A program made the translations under genes and the position numbers. From the NCBI GenBank assembly GCA_937899305.1, contig CALDJV010001134.1, positions 1 through 24,963 of the forward strand: DNA of 24,963 nucleotides, in the 5' to 3' direction. This document shows, piece by piece, positions 8,181-15,638 of the stretch. How positions within the stretch are numbered: position 1 is the stretch's first letter; each line of letters begins with the position of its first letter. Under the pieces are notes generated by a model, which was given only the letters and a program-made list of their open reading frames with translations, did not search any database and was not told where the DNA came from. This DNA comes from an uncultured Cytophagaceae bacterium (GTDB taxonomy: Bacteria > Bacteroidota > Bacteroidia > Cytophagales > Microscillaceae).

Positions 8181-9568
8181 AATTCCAGTTCTTGTAATAA
8201 TTGATTCAATTCTTTTTCGCTGTGGTTTTTGAGTATTTTTGTGGCCAATATGTGCTTACAATCTCCACGACTAGTTCCGTGGCTTGCATACCAAGTACAG
8301 GTACAAGAGGCTTTATCAGGTGTAATCACCACTTTATGAAATACGCCACTTCCCCTGATTCGAGTTTCGGTGCGTTCTTTGGAATGATCTACCCACTCAT
8401 ATTGCCCTTTTTTGATGATCGTCAGGGCATTTTTATATCGAGGGTTCAGGCTTTCTACCCGGCTCATCTTGAAAGGAAGCTTGCGGTAGTAGTAAGCCTG
8501 CTGTGCCAAGTCATATCCCAACAAACCCATTGCTGAGAGGCGGGTAGCCACATTTTTAAAATCATAATCAGATAAGGTTTTCAACCAAGGATCTTCGGTG
8601 GTAAACTCTTCATTCATCTGAGCGTAGGTATTGAGTTTTTGCATCCACGCTTTCGGAATATCCTCTACTAAATTTTCCAGGGCATTGCCTTCTCCCGAAA
8701 AGCCTCGCCAAAAACTACGTGAAAGCAAGAGCGTAAAACGTACCCCCGAAAAGGCTTTCGAAACATCAGTCGCAAGGTCAAACTGAAAAGCAGTTGCATT
8801 TTCGGTGGGAGAAGTATAAATGACAAGTTTTTTGGTCAATGGAAGCATGGTTTCGGCCAATCGCAAACGGTGAATACCCCCAATGCAAATGCTTGCTTTG
8901 CTTTTAATGGGAGATAAAAAGGGTTTTTTACCCCGAAAACTCAAATAATAGTCTTCTTTGGCATCTCCCTTGGGAATGGCCCTAAAAAGGAGTTGTATTT
9001 GCAATTTATCTAAAATGGCCGCCTCCTGCATTTCGGCACTTAGGAGTTGTACGGTGGCCATTCCTTTGATCCATCGTAGTGGGAGTGTTACTTTTTTTTC
9101 TACCACTTTTTGATCTGCCTTTTGCATCACAAATTCTTTTTTGCCAATAGAAAAAAAGACATTTTCGCCTGTATTGATTTTACTCAAAGCCGCAATCATT
9201 TCAGTATTGAAGTCAACATTGGTAGTGCCCTGCTGCAGAAACTCCCCATCCAATGCTTCAGGCAATAGATCTACCTTGCCATACGCACTACAACAGGAAG
9301 AAAAGGCCTCTAATCTTAATTTTTGTCCTCCTGCCGTAATGACCGGGTCGCGGAGCGCACTGCTATTGGGCATAAAGTTGGCCGCTACCACTTTAGAGAG
9401 GGTCAGCAAGCTACGGGCAATGAGGTAAGGTTGGTTTAATTTTCCCCAAAAGAAACAAGGCACTTCTTTTTCCTGAAAGTCCTCGTTATAGTGGGCCAAA
9501 AACAGTTCGCTCTGATCTTTTTTCTTGGTAATGGCCGATGATTCGTTGTATTGGTAGGTAATGTCCAT
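8177..9568 (-). CDS. SWIM zinc-finger domain protein
   Basis: A 463-aa cytosolic protein. The C-terminal SWIM motif CxCxnCxH is complete: C422 and C424 in CTCTWYASHG, then C437 and H439 in GDCKHI. It is preceded by the usual beta-hairpin (RGSGVFHKVVITPDKASC). SWIM domains bind zinc and have been proposed to bind DNA or proteins. The N-terminal 400 residues (MDITYQYNESSAITKKKD at the start, then ARSLLTLSKVVAANFMPNSSALRDPVI) match the general organisation of bacterial SWIM proteins but contain no enzyme motif I can name. The gene begins 30 bp after the LRR gene stop and overlaps the DUF6493-like gene by 4 bp, so the three are almost certainly co-transcribed. Confidence 0.85.
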   Translation of the reverse strand: MDITYQYNESSAITKKKDQSELFLAHYNEDFQEKEVPCFFWGKLNQPYLIARSLLTLSKVVAANFMPNSSALRDPVITAGGQKLRLEAFSSCCSAYGKVDLLPEALDGEFLQQGTTNVDFNTEMIAALSKINTGENVFFSIGKKEFVMQKADQKVVEKKVTLPLRWIKGMATVQLLSAEMQEAAILDKLQIQLLFRAIPKGDAKEDYYLSFRGKKPFLSPIKSKASICIGGIHRLRLAETMLPLTKKLVIYTSPTENATAFQFDLATDVSKAFSGVRFTLLLSRSFWRGFSGEGNALENLVEDIPKAWMQKLNTYAQMNEEFTTEDPWLKTLSDYDFKNVATRLSAMGLLGYDLAQQAYYYRKLPFKMSRVESLNPRYKNALTIIKKGQYEWVDHSKERTETRIRGSGVFHKVVITPDKASCTCTWYASHGTSRGDCKHILATKILKNHSEKELNQLLQELEL

Positions 9569-9598
9569 AAGTGAAGTATTGATTGATGTTTATTAACA

Positions 9599-11341
9599 CT
9601 ATTTTGCTTGCGAGGCCAAATCCTGATACATTTTAATTTCTTCAGGGGCCCATTGTTGAGATTGTGCTAAATGAACGCCCAGCTTTTGATTGGCTTCATC
9701 GCTAGAAGTGAAAAATTGCCAAATTTTAGTCAATTCTGGCAAATCAGGTAAACCTCGGCAATGCATTAATTTATTTGGCCCAGAGGTTATTTTGTACGTA
9801 GCCAGCCAAGTGGGTGGGGCAACTTGTTTGCTGATGGCAAAGTCAATGTTACAGAGGTGAGTGAGTGGCTTCAAAATATCAAAATTTTGGATGGTGATTC
9901 CGGTCAAATCTAGAGATTTTAATTGAGGTAAATTTTTTATCACTTGCAGGTCTTGCACCGGATTATTTTCCAGGGTAAGGGCCCGGAGGTTTTTTAAATG
10001 TCGTACTGGTGATATGTCCTCGATTTGGTTATTTCGGAGGTTCAAGTGGGTTAACTTAGGCAAATGCTTCACAAAATCAATATCGCGGATTTGATTCCAG
10101 TTGATCATCACATTTTGTAATTCAGTCAATTGACCCAAGTATTGGGCATCTGCAATGTAGTTGTTAGAAAGGTCCAAGTCTTCTAATTTTGTCAAGCCTT
10201 TCAGTGGTGATATATCGTTCAGGTATTCGTTTCTGGCCAACGATAATGATTGCAAACGAGTAAGTGAGCGAAGTGGACCAATATCCTCGAGGCGGTTATT
10301 GTATAATTTAAGTTCAGTGAGTTGAGATAGGTTTTGGAGAGGCGAAATATCTTCAATGGGGTTGTCACTCAAATCCAAATACTGGAGTTGAGTCAATCCC
10401 GATAGGCCGTTTACATCACTCATCTTACAGGCACTCAAACGAAGATACTCCAGGTTTTTAAAATTTTCCATCAAGCTGAAGTCTTGTATTGGGTTATGAC
10501 TCAGATCTACTCCTTTGAGGTCTTTAAGCTGGGTAAAAGGCGCGATACTGGTAAGCTCATTGTCAGCGAAACTAAGGTATTGTAAATGAGGTAACTGGGC
10601 TACCCAGTCTAGATTTGTTTTGGCGATATCTGACGACACAATGCTTAAATGAGTGAGTTGTGGTACGTTTTTAATAAATGAAAAATCAGATAAATCCGCC
10701 TTGTGCCAATCGAGTCTTCTGAGCTGAGTCAATGATTTGAGAAGGATTTGGGGTTGGGTCACCGTACCCAGAAGCGAAAGGTACTTCAAGTTGGTCAAAG
10801 GTTGAAGGTCAGTTCCTGGTATTTGAGGTTCACTATTAGAGCCAATACTCAAAAAATCAAGGTATTTTAAAGTTTTGAGTTCAGAAAAGTCCTCGATGTT
10901 GGTATGTTCTATATTGAGGTATTTTAAATGGCGAAGTTTCTGAAGACCATTCCCATTTCTAATTCGATAATTCTTACTTAAGTCCAAATAACGTAAATTA
11001 GAAAGCGCCTCTAGTGGAGTAACATCATGGAACTCACTCATTAACGGGATGGGGTATCCAGTGGTGATGAGTTGTTCTATAGAAGAAGGTAAAAAATCAG
11101 GCAATTGTTTGAAAGCGTTCCAATAGCCATTATTCGCACTTTTTTTTAGGGTAAAAAGCGTGGTGTGATAGTCGTAAGAAAACCAAGCCTGCGATAAAAT
11201 CAGGGTTTTGAGGTGGTTTGCATCCTTCAAAAGCGCGTATAACTCAGATTCGGTGCCATCCAAGCCACAAAAACCCAGCTCCAATGTGGGGGCTTTCGTC
11301 CGAAGATTCTCTTCAATTAATTGTTGAGCCAGTTCACTCAT
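9599..11341 (-). CDS. Long leucine-rich-repeat protein (SDS22/internalin-type repeats)
   Basis: I place the start at ATG 11341-11339 (MSELAQQLIEENLRTKAP, 580 aa). The frame is open 23 codons further up, but that part lies inside the promoter-carrying repeat and reads like untranslated leader. About twenty 22-residue repeats run from roughly residue 80 to 500 of the protein, of the form LxxLxxLxxLxLxxNxIxDIxPL (for example LQYLDLSDNPIEDISPLQNL). This is the SDS22/internalin-like class, which builds a curved protein-binding scaffold. There is no signal peptide or anchor, so it is cytosolic. The C-terminus (IWQFFTSSDEANQKLGVHLA then QSQQW) carries an SxDExxxxxGxxLA motif that also occurs at the N-terminus of the neighbouring short LRR protein. 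It is first in the LRR-SWIM-DUF6493 operon. Confidence 0.85.
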   Translation of the reverse strand: MSELAQQLIEENLRTKAPTLELGFCGLDGTESELYALLKDANHLKTLILSQAWFSYDYHTTLFTLKKSANNGYWNAFKQLPDFLPSSIEQLITTGYPIPLMSEFHDVTPLEALSNLRYLDLSKNYRIRNGNGLQKLRHLKYLNIEHTNIEDFSELKTLKYLDFLSIGSNSEPQIPGTDLQPLTNLKYLSLLGTVTQPQILLKSLTQLRRLDWHKADLSDFSFIKNVPQLTHLSIVSSDIAKTNLDWVAQLPHLQYLSFADNELTSIAPFTQLKDLKGVDLSHNPIQDFSLMENFKNLEYLRLSACKMSDVNGLSGLTQLQYLDLSDNPIEDISPLQNLSQLTELKLYNNRLEDIGPLRSLTRLQSLSLARNEYLNDISPLKGLTKLEDLDLSNNYIADAQYLGQLTELQNVMINWNQIRDIDFVKHLPKLTHLNLRNNQIEDISPVRHLKNLRALTLENNPVQDLQVIKNLPQLKSLDLTGITIQNFDILKPLTHLCNIDFAISKQVAPPTWLATYKITSGPNKLMHCRGLPDLPELTKIWQFFTSSDEANQKLGVHLAQSQQWAPEEIKMYQDLASQAK

Positions 11342-11407
11342 TGTTTTTTGACTAATAGATATTTCGCAATAATAGATAAAGTTGAAAAAATAATCTTTCG
11401 ATTTCAA

Positions 11408-11437
11408 CAAGTTAGAGACATAAGAATCTTGCTCAAA
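11408..11437 (-). promoter_or_regulatory. Promoter-like boxes inside repeat copy 2, reading into the LRR/SWIM cassette
   Basis: On the minus strand TTTG (11437-11434) is followed after 19 nt by TAACTTG (11414-11408). This fits the Bacteroidota TTTG-N19-TAnnTTTG arrangement with one base missing in the -7 box. It would start transcription about 60 nt before the ATG at 11341. The same boxes and spacing are conserved in copy 1. Direction and distance make it the best candidate promoter for the cassette. Confidence 0.4.
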
Positions 11438-11445
11438 ACCTTCGT

Positions 11446-11474
11446 CTGTGGACTATGGACCGTTGACTGTGGAC
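11446..11474. repeat. CTRTGGA heptamer tract 2
   Basis: Four contiguous 7-mers: CTGTGGA, CTATGGA, CCGTTGA, CTGTGGA, then C. It lies at the edge of the 83-bp core of repeat copy 2 and starts at the same relative position as tract 1, but is shorter. Confidence 0.75.
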
Positions 11475-11540
11475 AAAAACGAGATCTAAACTTGAAGTCA
11501 AAACGAAACTTTATTTTTTACGGATTACTTAGAATACATT

Positions 11541-12320
11541 TCACCATTCAATGTCACAATTTGGTAGCCAACCTTGAATAATTGCTCGTTGCGCTTCAGT
11601 GATTGCATTATCTTTCACCGTCATATAGGCAAGTTGGGTAAGGTGTTGTATTTCTTCAGGTAGACCTGTGAGTTTGTTTCCTCGTAAAAACAGCACTTTC
11701 AAGTGTTTTAATGTGCCAATTTCTTTGGGTAAATGAGTCAGCTGGTTATTTTCCAGATTCAAACCTTGCAACTGGGTCAATTGTCTCACTTCCTCAGGCA
11801 ATTGAGTAATTTGATTATCTGTTAGATCAAGCATAAACAAACTATGGAGTGTCGTTATTTCTTGAGGGAATTGCTCAAACTGATTGTTTCCAAGAGATAT
11901 TCCATTTAATCTGGTAAGTTGTTGCAGCTCCTTGGGTAAGTGAGTAAGTTGATTGTGGCCCAGAGACAAGTTTTGCAAATGGGTGAGCTGCCCTATTTCT
12001 GGAGGTAATTGGGTAAGTCGGTTGCTGTGTGCGGACAATATTTCTAAATGATTTAACCAACCAATTTTTGAAGGTAAATGCTCCAATTGCTGATTGCTAA
12101 TGTCTAAAGAAACCGCATTCAATGCTACTAAATGTTGAGCCTCTAAACTATGTAAAGAAACTTTGAAACAGGCTTCATACAGTTCTTGATAATGAACCAG
12201 GGCAGCAGTGCTTTTTGGGGTAGGGGTGGCTTGGTGAATGGCGAGACCTACTGCTACGGATTTTTCATCAGTAGAACGGAGTAATTTTAATAGGTTTTGT
12301 TGGGTACCAGTACTCATCAC
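11541..12320 (-). CDS. Short leucine-rich-repeat protein (23-residue typical repeats)
   Basis: A 259-aa cytosolic protein; two adjacent Met codons make residue 1 or 2 the start. Residues 1-85 are a helical head with LLKLLRSTDEKSVAVGLAIH, an SxDExxxxxGxxLA-like motif shared with the C-terminus of the long LRR protein. About seven repeats of the form LPxEIGQLTHLQxLxLxxNxLTxLP follow, up to residue 245, and a Cys/Trp cap (WLPNCDIEW) closes the domain. This repeat class differs from that of the neighbouring long LRR protein, so the two are not simple duplicates. The gene begins 29 bp after ruvC, likely as a downstream cistron of that operon. The role is unknown; the fold implies protein binding. 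Confidence 0.85.
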   Translation of the reverse strand: MMSTGTQQNLLKLLRSTDEKSVAVGLAIHQATPTPKSTAALVHYQELYEACFKVSLHSLEAQHLVALNAVSLDISNQQLEHLPSKIGWLNHLEILSAHSNRLTQLPPEIGQLTHLQNLSLGHNQLTHLPKELQQLTRLNGISLGNNQFEQFPQEITTLHSLFMLDLTDNQITQLPEEVRQLTQLQGLNLENNQLTHLPKEIGTLKHLKVLFLRGNKLTGLPEEIQHLTQLAYMTVKDNAITEAQRAIIQGWLPNCDIEW

Positions 12321-12349
12321 AAACGATCATTGATTATAAAACAAGACGG

Positions 12350-12946
12350 TTATTTACCTGCAATTCTACCTGGATTATTCTTCAAAAAATCTCCCCAGCT
12401 CTTGGCTTTATTCATATTGCCCCCTTTGCCTTGGAAATAATGACACAAGGCTACTCCCAGCGCATCACTGGCATCCAATGGATCGTTTTCGTGAAATTGA
12501 AAGTTCAATTGTTTTTCCAGCAACTTGGCCACTTGTTCTTTGGAAGCACTTCCGTTGCCAGTGACCGATTGTTTGATCTTTCGAGGAGTATATTCAGAAA
12601 TAGGGATTTGCCGCACTAGAGCAGCCGACATTGCTACTCCCTGGGCTCGACCAAGTTTCAAAGCTGCTTGTACATTTTTACCCATAAAAGGAGCTTCCAG
12701 GGCCATTTCGTCGGGGGCGTAGGTTTCTACTAGTTGACTTACCCGCTCAAATATTTTTTTGAGTTTTAGGGCGTGATTGCTGTATTTGGCCAGGTGGATG
12801 ACCCCGTATTGTACCACACTCAGTTTTTTGCCCTGTACTTGAATCAAACCATAGCCCATCACTTGGGTGCCAGGGTCGATGCCCATGATGATTTTTTCGC
12901 CTTCTTTTTTGTTTAACTCTTTTTTGTCTAACTCTTTTTTCTCCAT
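12350..12946 (-). CDS. ruvC: Crossover junction endodeoxyribonuclease RuvC
   Basis: RuvC cuts Holliday junctions together with RuvAB during homologous recombination. With the start at ATG 12946-12944 the protein is 198 aa; an upstream ATG at 12970 adds 8 residues. The four acidic catalytic residues are present: D24 (GIDPGTQ), E84 (ALEAPF), and D158 and D161 (PLDASDALGVALCHY). The core ends normally, with a short basic tail (NNPGRIAGK). The N-terminus has about 15 extra residues, KKEL-type repeats encoded by a 15-bp tandem repeat, ahead of the usual first strand (KIIMGIDPG). The gene is divergent from the glycosyltransferase, with only 32 bp between start codons, so their promoters must overlap coding sequence or be shared. 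Confidence 0.9.
   Translation of the reverse strand: MEKKELDKKELNKKEGEKIIMGIDPGTQVMGYGLIQVQGKKLSVVQYGVIHLAKYSNHALKLKKIFERVSQLVETYAPDEMALEAPFMGKNVQAALKLGRAQGVAMSAALVRQIPISEYTPRKIKQSVTGNGSASKEQVAKLLEKQLNFQFHENDPLDASDALGVALCHYFQGKGGNMNKAKSWGDFLKNNPGRIAGK
12905..12943. repeat. 15-bp tandem repeat in the 5' end of ruvC
   Basis: On the plus strand, TTTTTTGTTTAACTC (12905-12919) and TTTTTTGTCTAACTC (12920-12934) are followed by a partial third unit at 12935. On the coding strand they give KKELD/N units at the RuvC N-terminus. The repeat is in frame (15 bp), so copy-number change would lengthen or shorten the tail without breaking the gene. Confidence 0.8.
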
Positions 12947-12978
12947 ATGAACTTGTATCTTGTTCCTCAAAAAAAACT

Positions 12979-14124
12979 GTGGAACTCTCTATTACTATTA
13001 TTACAATACTGTACGCGCTTTTTACCCTTTTTTTGATGATTGGTTGGCTCAAAATTCCACGATTTCAGCCTGAATTACTCAAAAATGCTAAAAATATGAG
13101 CCAATGCCAATTATCAGTAGTAATAGTTGTGCGCAATGAAGCCGAAAATATAGAAGCCCTACTTCGCGACTTGTCAGCTCAAACCTTATCCCCTCATTTG
13201 TTTGAGGTATTTGTCGTTAATGATCATTCTACCGACGCTACCGTGGAGTTAGTGCAAGCCTATCAATCCAAGGCCGATTACCACCTGCATTTGTTGCACC
13301 TTGCTTCGGATGAGTTTACCCATTCGCCCAAAAAAGCAGGCATTACCAAAGCCATTGCACAAGCTCGAGGGCAATACATTGTCACTACCGACGGGGATTG
13401 TCGGGTAAAGCCGCAATGGCTAGAGTTATATTTACGATTTTATCAAGCCAATCAGGGCCAATTGATCAGTGGGGGAGTTACTTTTGCCCCTGCCAAGGGG
13501 ATATTTGGTCAAATACAAGTGGTAGAGTTTGCCAGTTTGATTGGATCCGGAGCTGCTTCTTTGCAAATGGGTTTTCCCAATATGTGCAATGGGGCCAATT
13601 TATCTTATACCCAAGCAGCTTTTGAGGCAGTCGGTGGATTTCAGGGAAATGAACATGTTGCTTCGGGAGATGACGAGTTTTTGATGCATAAAATCGCCCA
13701 GAAATATCCTCAGGACATTCATTTTATCAAACAAGCCCAAAGCGTAGTAACCACAGCTCCGGTGTCAAGCCTCAAGAAATTTTTTCATCAACGGAAACGT
13801 TGGGCCAGTAAATGGAGCTTTTACCGGGATTATAAGGTCAAAATGCTCGCTTTTTTTATCTTTCTTTGTAATTTTGGTTTATTGTTCGCTTTTTTGATGA
13901 ACATTTTTGGCAACTATGCATTCACTACGTTTTTGACTCAATTGTTGATCAAGAATAGTGTAGAATTCATATTTTTAACTCTGATCCTCAGTTATTTTCA
14001 TCAATACTCCTTGATTTGGTGGATCCCTGTGGTACAGATTTTTTACCCATTATATGTAATCTTTTTTGGTTTACTTGCCCAGCGCAAGAGTGCATATGAA
14101 TGGAAGGGAAGAAAACATACTTAG
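12979..14124 (+). CDS. GT2 family glycosyltransferase, membrane-anchored (1)
   Basis: A 381-aa inverting glycosyltransferase of family 2, starting at GTG. A single N-terminal membrane helix (5-24) justifies this early start. The GT-A domain follows: VVIVVRNEAENI (47-58), VVNDHSTDAT (79-88), the metal-binding DGD at 138-140 (TTDGDCR), the acceptor-side GDDE at 230-233, and QRKRW at 271-275. C-terminal membrane helices cover about 287-367, and the tail reads YEWKGRKH. The architecture matches processive or lipid-linked sugar transferases that work at the inner face of the cytoplasmic membrane on envelope polysaccharide or glycolipid. Donor and product are unknown. It is a distant paralogue of the GT2 at 17588 (both end WKGR). 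The ABC permease follows 47 bp later. Confidence 0.85.
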   Translation: MELSITIITILYALFTLFLMIGWLKIPRFQPELLKNAKNMSQCQLSVVIVVRNEAENIEALLRDLSAQTLSPHLFEVFVVNDHSTDATVELVQAYQSKADYHLHLLHLASDEFTHSPKKAGITKAIAQARGQYIVTTDGDCRVKPQWLELYLRFYQANQGQLISGGVTFAPAKGIFGQIQVVEFASLIGSGAASLQMGFPNMCNGANLSYTQAAFEAVGGFQGNEHVASGDDEFLMHKIAQKYPQDIHFIKQAQSVVTTAPVSSLKKFFHQRKRWASKWSFYRDYKVKMLAFFIFLCNFGLLFAFLMNIFGNYAFTTFLTQLLIKNSVEFIFLTLILSYFHQYSLIWWIPVVQIFYPLYVIFFGLLAQRKSAYEWKGRKHT

Positions 14125-14171
14125 GAATTGGCTGAGACAGTTGATGTTATCTGGCAGTTTTTTGCAAGATT

Positions 14172-15638
14172 ATGGCAAAGAAGAAACAAAAAAATAAAAA
14201 AAGGCACCAGGGAAAAGGGAACCAAAAACAAATAAGGACCCCTTTTTACTATGTAAAGCGGAGGCTCTTTGCCAATACCCCAGCTGTATTTGGGATGGTA
14301 GTCATTGGTATTTCGCTTGTCATTGCTTTGTTGGGCTACTCTATCATGCCAGATAATACGCCCTATGCCAACGATCGGGTAGATCAAATCAAACAACAAC
14401 CCCCTGGATTTAGGGTAAGGATGCTTAAAATCCGCAAAGACCGTGATATCAAAACCCATGGCTTCTTTTATCGCTTGATCAATGGGCAAGAAAGCAAATA
14501 CCGTATCAAACCACTGGCCGATACTTCTTATTGTTTGCTTGATGAAGGTATTCAAGCGCTTGAATCTCAAAAATTCCCGGCAAATCTGATTGATAGTTTG
14601 AGAAACAAACCCAAGTTGACTGCTTTCGTTCGCCCCAAAGCAGATTTTTATGACATGCTTCGTCGAGTCATTGGAAAAGCCAATGCAGATCAATACTTTG
14701 ATCAAGTTTTCAAACAAGCCCAAGTTATCCCTCCTTATCGCATCGATGGCATCGATCTTTATTATCGTCAGTTTGGGAACGCCGAAACCGAAAGCCAGAT
14801 AAAGCTGGTAGATGTAGTACATAGCATTTCTACGGCTAAAGATGTCAAAGTTTCGGGTAATAGAATTACCTATTATAACCTAAACGAGCAACCCCGTGCT
14901 ACCACCGTTTCTGAATTGATCAATACCTTCAAGACCGAAAATTTAGAGTACCGTTCTTACCTTTTGGGAACCGACCATACCGGGCGCGACATGTTGAGTC
15001 GTTTGCTGTATGGAGTGCGAATTTCGCTGGGTATTGGCTTTGTGTCGGTGGTCATTTCACTGATGGTAGGGCTTACTTTAGGATCGCTGGCGGGATTTTT
15101 TGGTGGAATGGTAGACAGTGTCATCATGTGGTTCATGACCGTGGTTTGGTCCATTCCAGGAATTATGTTGGTCATTGCCATTAGCCTTGCTTTGAACAGT
15201 CGGGGTATATGGGTGGCTTTTGTGGCAGTAGGACTAACCACCTGGGTAGAAATTGCTCGAGTAGTACGAGGGCAAATTTTTTCGGTAAAAGAAAAACTAT
15301 ACATAGAAGCTGCCAAGGCACTTGGTATGACAAGTTTACGCATCATCCGAGTGCATATTTGGCCCAATATCATTGGTCCATTAATTGTGATCATTACCTC
15401 TAATTTTGCTTCAGCTATTTTAATTGAGGCGGGCTTGAGCTTTTTAGGGCTAGGGGTAGCCCCTCCAATGCCTTCTTGGGGGATTATGGTAGCTGATGGC
15501 TTTCGCCTAATGACTACCCCCGGAGGATTTTATTTGGTATTTTTCCCAAGCTTTTGCATTAGTTTGATGGTATTGGCTTTTAATTTGTCTGGTAATGGTC
15601 TACGTGACGCTTTCGATCCTAAAACGATAACTCGGTGA
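14172..15638 (+). CDS. ABC transporter permease, DppC/OppC type, with large periplasmic insert
   Basis: A 488-aa inner-membrane permease of a peptide/nickel-type importer. A Lys-rich N-terminus is followed by TM1 (about 38-58). A soluble insert of about 200 residues (60-262), presumably periplasmic, separates it from the core. The core begins with the DppC signature LLGTDHTGRDMLSRLLYG (264-281) and has five further helices. The EAA loop that contacts the ATPase reads EAAKALGMTSLRIIRVHI (379-396), and the family end GNGLRDAFDP is present (474-483). The usual DppC is about 300 aa; the enlarged first periplasmic segment is common in Bacteroidota homologues. No partner permease (DppB), binding protein or ATPase is encoded in this window. 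The stop overlaps the start of the phosphatase gene. Confidence 0.88.
   Translation: MAKKKQKNKKRHQGKGNQKQIRTPFYYVKRRLFANTPAVFGMVVIGISLVIALLGYSIMPDNTPYANDRVDQIKQQPPGFRVRMLKIRKDRDIKTHGFFYRLINGQESKYRIKPLADTSYCLLDEGIQALESQKFPANLIDSLRNKPKLTAFVRPKADFYDMLRRVIGKANADQYFDQVFKQAQVIPPYRIDGIDLYYRQFGNAETESQIKLVDVVHSISTAKDVKVSGNRITYYNLNEQPRATTVSELINTFKTENLEYRSYLLGTDHTGRDMLSRLLYGVRISLGIGFVSVVISLMVGLTLGSLAGFFGGMVDSVIMWFMTVVWSIPGIMLVIAISLALNSRGIWVAFVAVGLTTWVEIARVVRGQIFSVKEKLYIEAAKALGMTSLRIIRVHIWPNIIGPLIVIITSNFASAILIEAGLSFLGLGVAPPMPSWGIMVADGFRLMTTPGGFYLVFFPSFCISLMVLAFNLSGNGLRDAFDPKTITR

Larger units (their letters stand above)
11378..11528. repeat. Direct repeat copy 2, upstream flank of the LRR/SWIM cassette
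   Basis: The core at 11378-11460 matches 5259-5341 (77/83, no gaps), and 11506-11528 matches 5392-5414 (21/23). Both copies have the same orientation and are about 6.1 kb apart. This copy fills most of the 199-bp gap between the long LRR gene start and the short LRR gene stop. The 23-bp block resembles the 3' end of the DUF6493-like gene (including its final GTAAAAAATAA) but here is noncoding, just beyond the short LRR stop codon. That suggests a residue of another cassette copy. Confidence 0.9.

Noticed and set aside
11341..11410. N-terminal extension of the long LRR protein (23 extra codons)
   Set aside because: It coincides with the 3' part of the repeat copy and its promoter-like boxes; the composition is not LRR-like, and ATG at 11341 gives a normal start.
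11321..11581. 86-codon plus-strand frame across repeat copy 2
   Set aside because: It runs through the noncoding repeat and into the antisense of two LRR genes; the similar repeat copy 1 does not keep this frame as a gene.
12747..13052. 101-codon minus-strand frame overlapping ruvC and the GT2 start
   Set aside because: It is an out-of-frame reading of ruvC, which has its catalytic residues intact in the called frame.
14121..14822. 233-codon open frame antisense to the permease
   Set aside because: It covers the permease N-terminus and insert in the opposite direction and has no supporting motif.
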